A stretch of 64,000 nt of DNA from Citrus sinensis (Eukaryota > Streptophyta > Magnoliopsida > Sapindales > Rutaceae), in contig NC_068561.1 of the NCBI RefSeq assembly GCF_022201045.2, positions 12,425,001 through 12,489,000 of the forward strand. Direction: 5' to 3'. The translations under genes were made by a program, and so were the position numbers. A model generated the notes under the pieces. The model did not search any database, was not told the DNA's origin, and saw nothing but the letters and a program-made list of their open reading frames with translations. Each line of letters starts with the position of its first letter. Position 1 is the stretch's first letter. Below are positions 9,650 through 21,699 of this stretch, one piece after another.

Positions 9650-12600
9650 ATTTTGTAAAAGAAGAGGAGGGTGAGTAAACCAGGAGAATGTTAAATGTGG
9701 TTTCTTTTAGCTCTGCTGCTACAGATCTACTGCTGTCAAAATTGGAAACCCAAGGCCGCAGCTTGGGCTCTTTTTTATGCTTATATATCCATAGCCAAGG
9801 GCATTATTGCTTTACTGCTAGTCACACACTGTGTTTGGTGCAAAACTGTCCATTTTTTAATTTCACTTTCCACAGTATAAAGTTTTTTAACTGTCCCATT
9901 TATTGTTCACTAGCTGTCTGCCTGTCTCTCATTCCACATGTTACATTTTTATGTGACTTTACACACTCTTTTGAACATTGGTCTCATGGAGCATCATCTT
10001 TAAAAATTTAGGGTTTATTTATTTCCCTCTCTCATAACCGCACGTTACATTCTTATTGGTCATTTTTTGAAGATGAATATGTGATTAAGAGAATCTGTCA
10101 CTGAATTGTGAACTCCTTGGTATTTAAATGGCCAGTCACAAATCAAAAAGGCATCTGATCCTTGAGTCCTGATAATCAGGGACCCATTTGTTAAAATAGA
10201 AAAAATTATATTATTATTTGCAAGAATGTAGAACATCAAGGACTCAGATTTATTATCCCTATTCTAAATAGATTTATCATTTAAGATTTATCCCTTTTTT
10301 GAATTTCAAAAGAAGTTATTGACCAATTCCAAGATCTATCTTTGAATTTTTTTTTTTTAACGAATTTTCAAATGAAGTAAATTCAACGTTTTTATCAAAA
10401 TTTGAAATTTCTCACCTAATCTTATGTGCTCCAAGACTTTGAACTTACTGTAACTTTTAAATTTATATCTATATTGTCATTTTTAAAAAAATTAATAAAT
10501 TGCATTTAAAAGATTAAAAAAATGATCAATAAAAATACAAGGTCATATCAAGCTCAAATGTAACACTTAAAACAGTGTCTAAAACTCAAGCTTTAGCTAA
10601 GATGAAATCATTTACTGTAGGTTACCCAATCCATATTTGCAAGGAAACATGGTAATAAAAGTTCACAAAATTACAATTTCAAAAGCCATAGATATGTTAA
10701 AAATGAAACCGCCCACAAGGACCATTGCCATAATCGTATGTCTTGTATTCTCTGTAGAAGCATTTATTGATATTGAAACTTTGGTGTGAGGAAGTAGATA
10801 AAGAGGTGAGGCCGTGTGGGTAAAATAAATTGGTTCAAATTTTGAAAACCTTCACGGGGTGGAATAAACTGATGCAGCCCTCACGTGATGCCTCTGAAAT
10901 ATCTTATTCCCACACCTTTTATTCAATTTTTTTCCATCACATATGCTTGCCATTTTTGTTTTACATTGAACTTGTCCTCTTCTATCTTATCATAAATTTT
11001 AAATTTTTCTTCACCACAACACAAATATTATACACAAAAATATTATTTCAGTGTACTCACATTTATAATTTTTTAGAGTAGGAAATTCAGTTAGTGATTT
11101 TCTAGTAATATTAGATTATAATGTTGTAGTTATATTTGGTGGAATAGTGCACTTATTCATATTTTTAAGATATTATATAAAAAAAAGCAAAGATATTATA
11201 TAAAAATATTCATCGGTGAATTTATTAGATCATTTGTATTGGGAGATCAAGAGTTTGAATAAGATCGTATTTGTTTTTATTGGCGTTTGTCGTTTTTTCT
11301 ATTTTACTTTTCTAGCATGGTTCTTTTAAGGGATAAGGCTCATTATATTCCTCTCTAATTAGGTGTCTTTTTTATTTAATTAATAAAGTTTTTCTCGCTC
11401 CATCGAGATTCCCCAAAAAGAAAAAAAAAATTAAGATCCCATTTATGGTTAATAGTTTATTATGCAAGTAATATTAATTATATTAATTTTATGAATACTT
11501 GCACATTTTAAAATATAAAACCTCGTCTTATTATAATTTAATATTGTAATATAACTAAACAACACCTATATAACATCAAATTAATATGTTTTATAACCAA
11601 TTTTACCTAAGGTGTCATTTTGTCTTTGATGTTTATGATTTTTTTTTCATTCTTTATTAAATTAGCATCAATTCTTCAAGCAAAGTTGTGAAGAATTATC
11701 TAAGATCATCTAGGGGGCGTCGTAATAAAGTTCACCGTACTCATCTTGAAATGAGTATGCCTTGGTGTGAAGTGGAAATTCATTCTTTTTGTTGTGTCCT
11801 CCGCACGTATATATATTTATGAAACACCAAACCATTATTACTATTTGAGTGTATAGAAATTAGAAATTAGCTTGCACTTCACTCAAAGCAAATTGAATTA
11901 AACAATTTGATTAAATTTTAGTGTAGCTAGGAGACACGTATCTACATAGCTTTCACATTGAATGATTTGGACGCATGAACTTTAAGCAAACTCATTTTCA
12001 TTTAACTGGACCACTTTTTATCTTTTCTTAACAAAGAGCTTCACTCTATGGGTCCATGTTTTTGTAATTTTCAATATGGGTGAAACTTTGAAGACACTAC
12101 TAAATAGAAAAGAAGAATCATGGAGGCAAAAAGTGTACAATTACAATAAGAACAAAATCATGGAGGCTTTCAAATTTTCTTTATGCTGAGTCTCAATAAC
12201 TAGAAAGTTCTTCATGGCCTTCATAAATAGATTGGCTCCTTCTATCGATGATCTAGATAATCAATAAGACTCGATCGATTTGTATTTGATTATATATACA
12301 TTTTGTACAATTAATCATAACGTTTATAATACTTGAATTGTGATAGATTAATCATTATATGTGTATATTTATTGTATCGCGTATCAGAAAGCTTTTAGTG
12401 AAAGATGGTGTATGAATATCTAAAACCTTGTGCTATTTAACTTAAACTTTTATTTTGTGTATTAGACATATTATTAAGTTATTGTAACTCTTAATCCTCT
12501 GATAAGATGGGAACATATATACGAACATAGAATGTCCACTTTTATGTCTATTTTGAATAAATGGGAGTAAAAAAACTTCATAAAATTTTGTCACATTTTT

Positions 12601-13265
12601 TGTTTAAAAATAATAAATAATAAACGTAATTATAGTAAACAATAGATAAATTTTCTCTTTAAAAAAAATCATTTTATGGAATAAATGTACGGACGATAAT
12701 GATTACATTCTGAATATTTCACCATGACTATTTTTAACATAAATTCTGGTTATAGATGGACTATAGAATGTTACTCGGAGGGACAATGTGAGAACATCAT
12801 TAGTGTTGTAGAGCATTTGAGCACCATATATCTCAATTTTCACTCATTGATTGACTCACCATGTGTTTATTAAAAATGTAGAAAATAAGTATAAATTGAT
12901 GTGACGTTATATCATTTTCACATGTGTTGTAAATATAATTTCTTTAAAAGAAATGAAATAATGCAACCAAGATACAACATAGGGACGTCAGTTATTGTAA
13001 AAAAAAAAAAAAAATCTTTTTTTCGCTTTTCCATCTCTTGCTGTCCTCTTCCGTCTTCCCCATTCAGTATTTCAAAATTCAAATTTTTCAAAATTTCATT
13101 AAGTAACGGAGGCCCAAAACGCATCAATGGACGACGACGCAATTGCAACTTGCGAGCAACGTAGGCCCGATGATTTCCCTGCAATGTAGGCCCAATACAT
13201 TAACTACCAGAATATTTCTTAGAAAGCCCGGTTTTCCCAACCATTCACTGTAGATAACATTTTGC
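9650..13265. other. Gene-poor interval upstream of the coiled-coil gene
   Basis: The part near 9650-9900 should hold the promoter and 5' leader of the minus-strand gene. The rest is AT-rich with no convincing gene. At about 11195-11400 a weak SINE/LINE-3'-end-like stretch occurs (AGAGTTTGAAT box B-like, then an AATAAAG-containing tail), too degenerate to name. Confidence 0.5.
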
Positions 13266-13371
13266 ATTGGCACCCTCGAAATACCTCTTAAACCCCTTTG
13301 AGCACTTTATAACTTTAACCTTTATTAAATTTTCATAAAAGGACAATTTCTCATCAAATTCCACTTAAAAA

Positions 13372-13973
13372 TAGGGGTGGCAAAATGAATAAATGAATTA
13401 AATTTAAATTTAATTGAGTCAAAACTCTTCTGACTCATATTCAATTTGTTTGTTAAACAAATTGAAATCTCAATATTCAAATTCAATTTGTTTATTAAAC
13501 GAATATTCATTTTGACTCGTTCAATTTTTTTTAGATGAATTAATAAATGATTAGAATCGTATCTAGATTTGTTTACTATTCTTTTATCCTATAACGAATC
13601 GAATTACTATATATTTTATCTTATTATCATTTATAATTACTCTATTAGCCTTCAAATTTTTTTGTACATGTTTAAAGATAAATAAGTAATTTAATTAAAT
13701 GAATAATAAACAAATTTAAAATGAATGCGTCATATTCGATTTGTTCATGACCCATTTATTGGATGAATATTAAATGAATAAACGAATCAATGTCCCCATT
13801 TACTAAATGAATATTAAATTAATAAAAAAAATCAATGTCCTCAAACTTAAATTTGATTTGTTTAATTAGCGAACCAAATTAAATTCACACATTTATTGAA
13901 AGAATCAACTTTCCCATCTAATTCGTTTCGGATCATATTGAATAATCAAATTCCGACAAAGACTGTCACCCTA
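13372..13973. mobile_element. hAT-like MITE (TAGGGGTGGCA ends)
   Basis: The left end TAGGGGTGGCA and the right end TGTCACCCTA are imperfect inverted repeats. The flanks CTTAAAAA and TCTAAAAA match at six of eight bases, consistent with an aged 8-bp target duplication. The interior is AT-rich with AATGAATAAA-type repeats and no coding frame. Confidence 0.55.
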
Positions 13974-14690
13974 TCTAAAAATAAAAAAGAAAATTCAATT
14001 CCAGAAAAATCCCAACAACCCATGCTGGTGGTGCTATTTAAAATCAAAATGGAGACCCAACAATTTAAAACTTAAATAGGCCCAATTACAAAAAAAGTGT
14101 CCCAACAGAGTGTAGATATTTTGAGTAAGGATGGATTTCTTCTATGCTACATAGTAATGCATAATAACTTGAACTTTGTTACAATCGAAAAAAATTATTA
14201 AGATATATGGTTTGATAGTATAATAATATTATATTATTAAATCATATGATTTAATAATTTTTTTGAACTGATCTTAAATTAGATCAGTACTTTATTTTGG
14301 CATCTCTGGTAAGCTTGATGGTTGATGAATTGTAATAACATGTTCTATTTCAGACCTTAGGAAGTAGACCACGATAGTGCTTTTTAAGGTTTCACACTCT
14401 AGAATGTTGCAATAGAAGCTAGTTCTTGAACTGATTCTACAATCGACGAAACAAAAACGTTGAAAGTATATTGTTAAAAGAAATAAAGGTTTTTAAATAA
14501 TGAATTTATTAAATAATTCCGAATAGTACAAACTAGGAATTTATGTCCTTTTATATAATAACCCTAAATATTGCGAATCTATCAAAATATGCAAATCTAA
14601 AATATTATTTTATAATAAAATTTTCCTAATAAAAAAAAAGAAAAGAAAAATAAATGGCACTCAAATCTGAGTTCTTAAAAAAAAGATAAA

Positions 14691-14828
14691 AATTCTAGAA
14701 GAATCGGAAAAAAATAAGAAAGAATCTGAACTGAAAAACAACCAAGAAAGAGGTGGAATTTTCGGTTGTATCTCAAATTCTAGAAGAATCGGGAAAAATA
14801 GGAAATAATCTGAACTGAAAAACAACCA
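14691..14828. repeat. Direct repeat, two ~55-bp units (period 85)
   Basis: AATTCTAGAAGAATCGG ... CTGAACTGAAAAACAACCAA occurs at 14691 and again at 14776, separated by a short non-repeated spacer. Confidence 0.8.
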
Positions 14829-15211
14829 ACATAAGTTCTTCTGGTTAGATTCGTCTCATTGAAAGTTTTGAAACAATATATTATACACTGAAAATGTACA
14901 CATGTATCTCAAGTTACGACCTCCAAAAGATATCTCGCTCGTAATACACAACCATCCTATATCAACAATTTTTTTAGTGTAAGCAACAACATCAAATAGT
15001 ACAAAAACCATTACAATTGCTGGCATCACCTCTAAAATTTCAGTTTCCTTGTGCAAACTAGTACTGATCATGAGCAACAATGTTAGTTAGCTTTTTGGCA
15101 GCAGTTTTGGATTTTAGAGCAAGGTTTTGTCATTGTTTTGATTGGAAATGCCAATTCCTTCAATGCTATCACAGCTCAAGCATTACACATGAGAGTTTAT
15201 TGCTTAAAGTA

Positions 15212-15215
<4 letters not shown>

Positions 15216-15250
<35 letters not shown>
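15216..15250. repeat. (TG)n microsatellite
   Basis: About 35 bp of uninterrupted TG dinucleotide. Confidence 0.95.
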
Positions 15251-15253
<3 letters not shown>

Positions 15254-16883
15254 GAGAAGAAGAAACAAAATAGTGAAGAACATGGTTCTCATAAGTTCCA
15301 TTAGCGTTAATTTTGCCCTTAATGGATGTGTGAAAAGAGTTTTATAATATTTTTAAATAGGTGAGACTATTTAAATGCATGAAAATAAATTTCAAACCCA
15401 CTTATGAATAAATAATTTTGTTATTAAAATGATAACTTGTAAAATTACTAAAAAAAAAGGAAATAATTAATTACTTCAATTTAACTCACGCTTTACACCC
15501 ACGAAAAAAAAAAAAAAACTCAACCTCTTTTCTTGTATTAACTTGACTTTTATCTCTGAACTGTTATATAATTAAATAGAAAACTTTGTATTATTGTATT
15601 TGTAATTCATGAGCAGATTGAGTAGCAGTATTTTTTCAACAGACTTCATTTGCCTCGGCATCTTGCGTAGAAAAGATCATTACTTTTTATCCGACGGTGC
15701 ACTTTCAAGTGAAATATATAGCAGAAGAATGAGTTCTAAAATTAAATTAACTTTCAATTCGTTAAAGATGTCAAGGATATGGCCTTCTAAAACTGAATCT
15801 AGAATATAAATTATATATAAAAAAAAAAGCACAGAGAATAAGAAAAATATAAGATAAATAATAGTGGGTTTAATTAATAAATAAGGTTGAAATAATTAAA
15901 GTACATATAGGCTTAGTTTTGGGATATGGATGGATTAATTGAACAAAATTTTAATGACGAGTATATTTAGTAAATGGGTGTTAAGAATAATTTGATGGAT
16001 TCAAACAGTCTCCATTATTTTTAAATATTTTGATGAGGTAAATAAAGGAAAGGGGTTATAAGAGGTATTTAGAGGGGTGCAAATAGTTCAACTCTATTTT
16101 TTTTTTAAATCATAAAGATTTGTTTATTAAATAAGTAAAGTAAAAATGAAGTTCAGATTTTTTTTTTATTACAGGAGATTATTGCTCAAATTAAAACTCA
16201 TATTATATGAGATTATAGCTTATATTTACAAATCAAACTTACATCACTCTCACTAATATTCGAGAGATGTCTACTTTACTCACACTTAAGTAAGAGAAAA
16301 GAGTACTTTCACTCAATTATACATTATAAATAAAAGAGGAGAAATATCCCCATTTTACGTTTGTGAGGGTTCGAACTGCTACCTAACTACTCGGCCAAGA
16401 ATCTCGGATCTTTAAACATTACTCAAAGCACACGTATTCTCCCTAATTTCATAAATAGACATGTAGACTCATATTTGACTTCTATACCCTTTTGACAAAC
16501 TCAAACAATTGAATTTAAAATTTTATGATAAATACTAATATAATATTAGAATCAATGACAAAGGCATTTTCAAAAATTAATGAGGTGTGTAAAGGAATTC
16601 GTTTGACTGAAAGTAAGTTTTATCATGGGCCATTAGCATTGGGCTTTACAAAGGTGAAGCCTATCTTGGCAATGCGATTCAGTCTATTTTTTGTGGGCTT
16701 CACAAAAGTACAAGCAAGCTTCACTCTCGGCACTCAGTTGCTAGACCTATATAGGCCATGGTCATATTTTCCTGGTGGTATTTGTTTTAACCTGAGACAA
16801 AAATTATATAATGAACTATTAATTCAATAGACACTAAATGTATAATTGTTTTTGAAGAGTATATATATATCTATATAGAGTAG

Positions 16884-19206
16884 TGCTAGGGAGCGAGAGG
16901 AACAAGAGAATGACGAGAAAAACGGCAGCAGTTGCTGCCGTTTCACCTCTCATTCATCTTGCTCGTTAAAACAATAAAAAAAAATTTGAATAAAGAAATG
17001 GCGCGTACATAGTGAAATCCAAGCCTTATCTCCTCACACAAGCTTTCCTCTTCCACTTTCCTCTCTCCTCACACAAATCACCATTATCGTTCACGGCAGC
17101 AACTGCTCACGGCTTTATCTACTCCCAGCCAGCCTTTCCTTTTCCACTCTCCTCTCTCCTCACGCAAATCACCATCATCGTTCACGGCAACAACTGCTCA
17201 CGGCGACGCACCATCATCGTTCACTGCAAAACACTCCTCACAGCAAAGCACGCTTCCTCATCCACTCGTCTCTCCTCACGAAAAATTACCATCATCGTTC
17301 ATGGAAAGCAAACTGTTTCCCCCTCTCTCTCTCTACTCTCTCGACAACATTAAGTAAGCAAAATGGTGCTTTTTTTCAACTTGTTAGTGGAAGCTAAAGT
17401 TTCGTATTCAGAAATTTAAGTTATTCCTTAATTTTCTGGATGTTAAAAGATAAGCTCCAATTGTTGATAGATGGCTACAGTTGGCTGTGGAAGATGGGGT
17501 TGGAGAGTTATATTTTGAGAACATAACAAATGAAAATAGAGTGTAAACGTTGCCTCAGGCAATCTTTTCTACTAATTCTGTGACGAATTTAAGGCTAGTT
17601 TGGTGTAGGTTGGAGCAGCCCTTTGATTCTATAATTTTGCGTTCCCTCAAAAAGCTAACTCTAGAGTGAGTCTGTTTAGATGAACAGATGGTTCAAAAGC
17701 TTGCTACTGAATTTCTGTATATTTGAGGTGGCTAGGTCTCCTCATTTGAAAAAGTTAGATTTATTTTCTGTATATTTTGCTGACAATGAGTTTAATCACC
17801 TTATCTCAAAATTTCCTCCGCTTGAGGATTTGTTTATGACGCGCTGTTGTTTGCCCGAAAAGACAAAGATCTCGAGTAATCAACTTAAGAACTTATTGTT
17901 TCGTAGCTGCAAATATTTGAAGGCAATTGATGTTGATACTCCTAATTTACGCTTGTTTACTTACGAGTTTAATCCAATTCCCATTCTATCAATAAATGTT
18001 CCTTGTCCATGGAAAGTCAGCTTTGTGTGTAAAGGTGTTCTCAACACTCATTGGTACCTCAAACTAAAGAAATTTCTTGGAATATCCAAGCAAATTGAAA
18101 GTTTAAATATATCTTTGTATTCGAGCAAGGTATGCTACAAAATTCATATTATAGATTTTTAACATTTCACTTTATGTTGTCGCTATTGTTTATGATTACT
18201 AATTTTCTTTTTCTCTCCCCGTCTTTGTCCATTGCCATTTATCAAGGTCTTATATAATTTAAACGGACTCAGTGAATGTTCCCCTTCACTTCGTTTACAA
18301 GTTGAGAATCTGGAGTTGCATACAAATGTGCCATTATCAGATTATGAACCTTTATTAGATTGTGTTTTCTGAATTTGTCATCCTAGGACTTTGCGAGTGC
18401 ATGTGATGTTTGAGGAAGATCACAAATTCATTGCGGTATATTAAGATTACTAATTAGTAATAAAGTAGATAAATTTTCTCTGTTGGAGAAGTAGCACACA
18501 TAAGCTTAATGATTAACAATATAATTGCGTTACTAAGGCTAGCAGAAGAAAATTCACTTTAAAATTTGAGCTAATCTTCTTATTTTTCTTTCACTAAGCT
18601 TGCAATCTAAACCAAAATTCACAGCAATTCTACCCAACTTTTCCAATTTTGCACAAAAACCACCCAACGAGACAAAAAAAAAAACTCAAATCCAACACAC
18701 CCACCAAAAACCAGATCTTTCACAGAAATGTCAAAACAAAAATTCGGACATCAATCAATTATTTTTCAATTAGTTTCGAACCTGCAAAAGAAAAGTAAAA
18801 AAAAAATTAAATTCCAGAAGTGATTTGCGTGAGGAGTGTTTTGCCATGAACGATGATGGTGATTTGCATGAGGAGAGTGGAAGAGGAAAAGCAAGCTGGA
18901 GATAAGCCGTGAGCAGTTGCTAAGTTAAAAAGATGAGGAAAGGTTGGCTGGAGATAAAGTCGTGAGCGGTTGGTGCAGTGAACGATGATGGTGATTTGTG
19001 TGAGGAGAGAGGAAAGTGGAAGAGGAAAGCGGAAGAGGAAAGCCTGCGTGAGGAGATAAGGTTTGGATTTCAATCTGTGCGCATAATTTCTTTATTCAAT
19101 TTTTTTATTATTTTATTGTTTTAACGGGCCAAAGGAATGAGAAGCGAAACGGCAGCAACTACTGTCGTTTCTCTCGTGATTCTCTCGTTCCTCTCGCTCC
19201 CTAGCA
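16884..19206. mobile_element. Pack-MULE-like element with long terminal inverted repeats
   Basis: The left end from 16884 (TGCTAGGGAGCGAGAGGAAC) is repeated in inverted form ending at 19206. The inverted similarity extends inward roughly 400 bp on each side, to about 17340 and 18810, with an internal tandemly repeated TCACCATCATCGTTCAC motif whose copy number differs between the arms. The 2.3-kb body contains no transposase but holds a broken F-box/LRR gene fragment. Long TIRs plus a gene fragment are typical of Mutator-like Pack-MULEs. The flanks are TA-rich (TATATATAT), so the exact target duplication cannot be fixed. Confidence 0.8.
17455..18440 (+). pseudogene. Captured FBD/LRR F-box gene fragment inside the Pack-MULE
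   Basis: The translated pieces have the layout of plant F-box/FBD/LRR proteins. A W-L-Q-L-A-V-E-D-G-V-G-E-L-Y-F block comes first, then T-L-P-Q-A-I-F-S and N-L-R-L-V-W-C-R-L-E-Q-P, then leucine-rich segments (P-P-L-E-D-L-F, L-K-N-L-L-F-R-S-C-K-Y-L-K), ending near V-E-N-L-E-L-H-T-N-V-P-L. No F-box is present. There are in-frame stops near 17545, 17668 and 18370 and a frameshift near 17700. An intron is still readable at 18130-18246 (GT-AG, frame kept), so the capture was at the DNA level and not from mRNA. It is bounded by the two inverted arms. Confidence 0.8.
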
Positions 19207-19512
19207 TTTTCCATATATATATATATATAATTCATCATGTTAATAATTATAAACATTAATTTGATTCGTTATTAATTGTGTCATTCATTTAATATATTTT
19301 TAACGTACATTTCTTAAGTAATTACCCCTCTGAAATGTTCTTGATAAATTTTTTAAAATATTTGTATTTATACATGCACAAATCTCAAATAACATTTGGT
19401 CAAAATATTTCTAAATAACTTTTAAAATATGAAAATAGAACATGTAATACTTTATTTATAAAACTATGATTAATTGAATGGTTAATTATGAAGAAAGTGA
19501 ATTCATATTAAG

Positions 19513-19788
19513 GTTCTATTTGGAATTGAGGTGCTGTAACTTTTAAGATACAACTGCTGTAGAAAAAAAATATGAAAAAATTATGTAGTAAATATAAATT
19601 TTAAATAATAATTTTAAAAAAATTATTAAAGATATAATAGATTTTCTAAGATATAATAGAATTTTTTATTATATAAGTGAAAAATCATATCAACATATGT
19701 TCCTAATTATCGCAGATAATGTTTACGAAATACTTTAGTGCTGTAACTTTTAAGTTATAATTGTCTATCCTCAATTCCAAACCCACCC
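19513..19788. mobile_element. MITE, family 1 copy 1 (TTTGGAATTGAGG ends)
   Basis: The left TATTTGGAATTGAGG and the right CCTCAATTCCAAACCCACCC are inverted repeats. The similarity continues inward through GCTGTAACTTTTAAG and CTTTTAAGTTATAA. The 276-bp body is AT-rich. A second copy lies at 26655-26922. The target duplication is not resolved. Confidence 0.7.
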
Positions 19789-19956
19789 AAGAACTTTAAA
19801 CCCAAATCCGACACAATTAGAAATATACAACTTTTTTTTTTGAAAAATCACTGTGTATTATTATAATCAGCATAAAAGTATTTAATAAAAAGTTAATCTA
19901 ATAAGAAGAGTAACATATAAAATTGTTTGCATTGCGGATTGTCTAGACATACTCCT

Positions 19957-19967
<11 letters not shown>

Positions 19968-20041
<74 letters not shown>
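19968..20041. repeat. Compound (CT)n(TA)n microsatellite
   Basis: About 48 bp of CT repeats run directly into about 26 bp of TA repeats. Confidence 0.97.
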
Positions 20042-20045
<4 letters not shown>

Positions 20046-20760
20046 AGGACATTCTCATTTTTATAAAATAAAGATATCACTAACAAATACAAAGATACAA
20101 TTTTCAATGTAGAGAATGTGTGTGTCTACTAGATGAATCTTTCGCTTTACATTTCTATTTCTAATGTTCTATGTTACTATGTATATACATTTGAGCAAAT
20201 CTTGGTGATCTTAATCCTTAAAATAAGTAGTTAATAATGATCATGCACAATAAGTGATCATTCAATCTAGTACTTACAGCCAGTTAATTTATTAGTTTTA
20301 GTATTAAAAGTTCAATCTATGGCACAACGAGTAATGCTATATTAAATATAGCAAGAAGACTGCATTAACAATTTCAAAAAAATTACAACAAGAAGACTGC
20401 ATTTACAAGCCAGTAATAAATAATTTGATCTTGAATAAAATTTCATTACAATTGTGCCAACCCACTAATATATAATTTCTTAGTATAATAACATTTAATT
20501 CTAAAAGCATTATAGTGTGTAGTCTATAGAGATATAGATACACATGTTTATCCCGTTCATCCCCCCATTTATGTAGTAACCAACAAAAATACAAGACTTG
20601 CCTCTAAACTCCAACCTTAACCACAGGTGTCTTCTTCAACAAAAACAAGTGATGATCCTTTGCATCCCATATGATCTCAATTCTCAACCATTCCCAGTTT
20701 CCCATCACAATCCTCTGCCACGTGCTACATGCAATGCAAATTAATCACATGCTATGATTG
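20042..20760. other. Intergenic / likely 3' region of the RING gene
   Basis: No gene is seen. The part nearest 20768 should contain the 3' untranslated region of the minus-strand RING gene. Confidence 0.5.
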
Positions 20761-20768
20761 CATTATTA

Positions 20769-21614
20769 TCATTCTCCATCAAAACTGCCGCCGCCGCTCG
20801 TTTTAACGAGAGCGTCCCACAGCCGTTCGATCTCTCCAAAAACATCATCAGTAGGGAGCCGGAACCTGCAACAAGGACACGTGTTCCTCTTCTTGAGCCA
20901 AGGCAAAATACACAGCCAATGAAACAAATGCTTGCATGGTAACTCACACACGTCCCTCCCCTCTCCCATTTCCTCTTTACATATAACACAACACTGATCG
21001 GCACCGGCACCGTCCACCGACGGCAGCCCCACCACGGCCGCCACCGCCGCCGCAACATCTCTCCCTTCCTTCTCCCCACCACGAACACCACCTCCTCCCA
21101 TTGCGTTTACAAACCTCCTACACCTCGTCACCATCTCAACGTACGGCAACAAAACCGCCCCTTCGTAAGCACCGCCGACAATGCCCGAGAGAGACAAAGC
21201 GCTTTCGCAAAAGTGCTTCCCCAAGACCGCCGGCCATTTAGCCTGCGGGGCGGCCGAAAGCGCTTCTGGGTCTTGTTGGTGGACCTCGCAGAGCAAGAGG
21301 AGAAGCAAGACGGCGTCGTGATCGCGTCTCTTGATTTGATAAGTCGATGAATGGGGAGGAGGTGCTCGTGGAAAGCACTGAGTGAGGAGTTGGAGCGAGA
21401 AGAGGAGGTGGCGAGCGATGAGCAGGGTTTTGTTCGGGAGGGAGAGGGAGTGGAGGTGGTGGAGAGTGAGGGAGAAGAGGATTGGGGAGGAGATGACGGC
21501 GGAGAGGCGCCGGCGCCAGTGGTCGGAGAGTGAGAGAATGGTGTGAGTGAGATCTTTGAGTTTATTTGGAGTGAGAGTGGAGAGTGCTGAGATGATGATA
21601 GTTTCTTCTTCCAT
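20769..21614 (-). CDS. SGR9: RING-H2 E3 ubiquitin ligase, SGR9-like
   Basis: This is an intronless frame of 281 residues. The C-terminus holds a RING-H2 finger with C209, C212, C227, H229, H232, C235, C246 and C249 in the correct spacing; these would bind two zinc ions and an E2 enzyme. The N-terminal half is helical and leucine-rich (L-P-N-K-T-L-L-I-A-R-H-L-L), followed by an alanine/glycine-rich spacer before the RING. The combination of this N-terminus with the C-E-L-P-C-K-H-L-F-H-W-L-C and P-T-D-D-V-F-G-E-I-E-R-L-W tail resembles Arabidopsis SGR9. That ligase acts at amyloplasts and promotes their release from actin during shoot gravitropism (family knowledge). Function here is inferred. 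A TATA box lies 58-65 bp upstream of the ATG. The C-rich codons stand out against the AT-rich surroundings. Confidence 0.85.
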   Translation of the reverse strand: MEEETIIISALSTLTPNKLKDLTHTILSLSDHWRRRLSAVISSPILFSLTLHHLHSLSLPNKTLLIARHLLFSLQLLTQCFPRAPPPHSSTYQIKRRDHDAVLLLLLLCEVHQQDPEALSAAPQAKWPAVLGKHFCESALSLSGIVGGAYEGAVLLPYVEMVTRCRRFVNAMGGGGVRGGEKEGRDVAAAVAAVVGLPSVDGAGADQCCVICKEEMGEGRDVCELPCKHLFHWLCILPWLKKRNTCPCCRFRLPTDDVFGEIERLWDALVKTSGGGSFDGE

Positions 21615-21671
21615 GATATGGGATCGTGTGCTTTGTTTGCTCTTTGAGCCTGGGAGATTTGAGAATGTGGA

Positions 21672-21679
21672 TTTTTATA
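21672..21679 (-). promoter_or_regulatory. TATA box of the RING gene
   Basis: On the minus strand the sequence reads CATATAAAAATCC about 60 bp before the SGR9-like ATG. It predicts a short 5' leader of about 30 bases. Confidence 0.6.
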
Positions 21680-21699
21680 TGGGATTATTATTATTATTA

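Larger units (their letters stand above)
13269..16081. repeat. Candidate TIR element with divergent terminal repeats
   Basis: The left end (GGCACCCTCGAAATACCTC then TTAAACCCCTTT) is an imperfect inverted match to the right end at about 16047-16081 (GGGGTTATAAGAGGTATTT then AGAGGGGTGC). The interior holds a hAT-like MITE, a TG microsatellite and a tandem duplication but no transposase. I found no clear target duplication, so this stays a candidate. Confidence 0.4.

Noticed and set aside
15080..15304. 74-codon frame with a Cys-Val run
   Set aside because: The Cys-Val run is translation of the TG microsatellite.
16350..16420. tRNA-like GGGTTCGAACTG box B motif
   Set aside because: No matching box A at proper spacing and no cloverleaf; likely a chance match or old SINE trace.
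17012..17353. 113-codon frame beginning M-K-S-K-P-Y-L-L-T-Q
   Set aside because: It lies in the left arm of the Pack-MULE, and the same peptide appears from the right arm (18807-19073), so it is terminal-repeat sequence read as protein.
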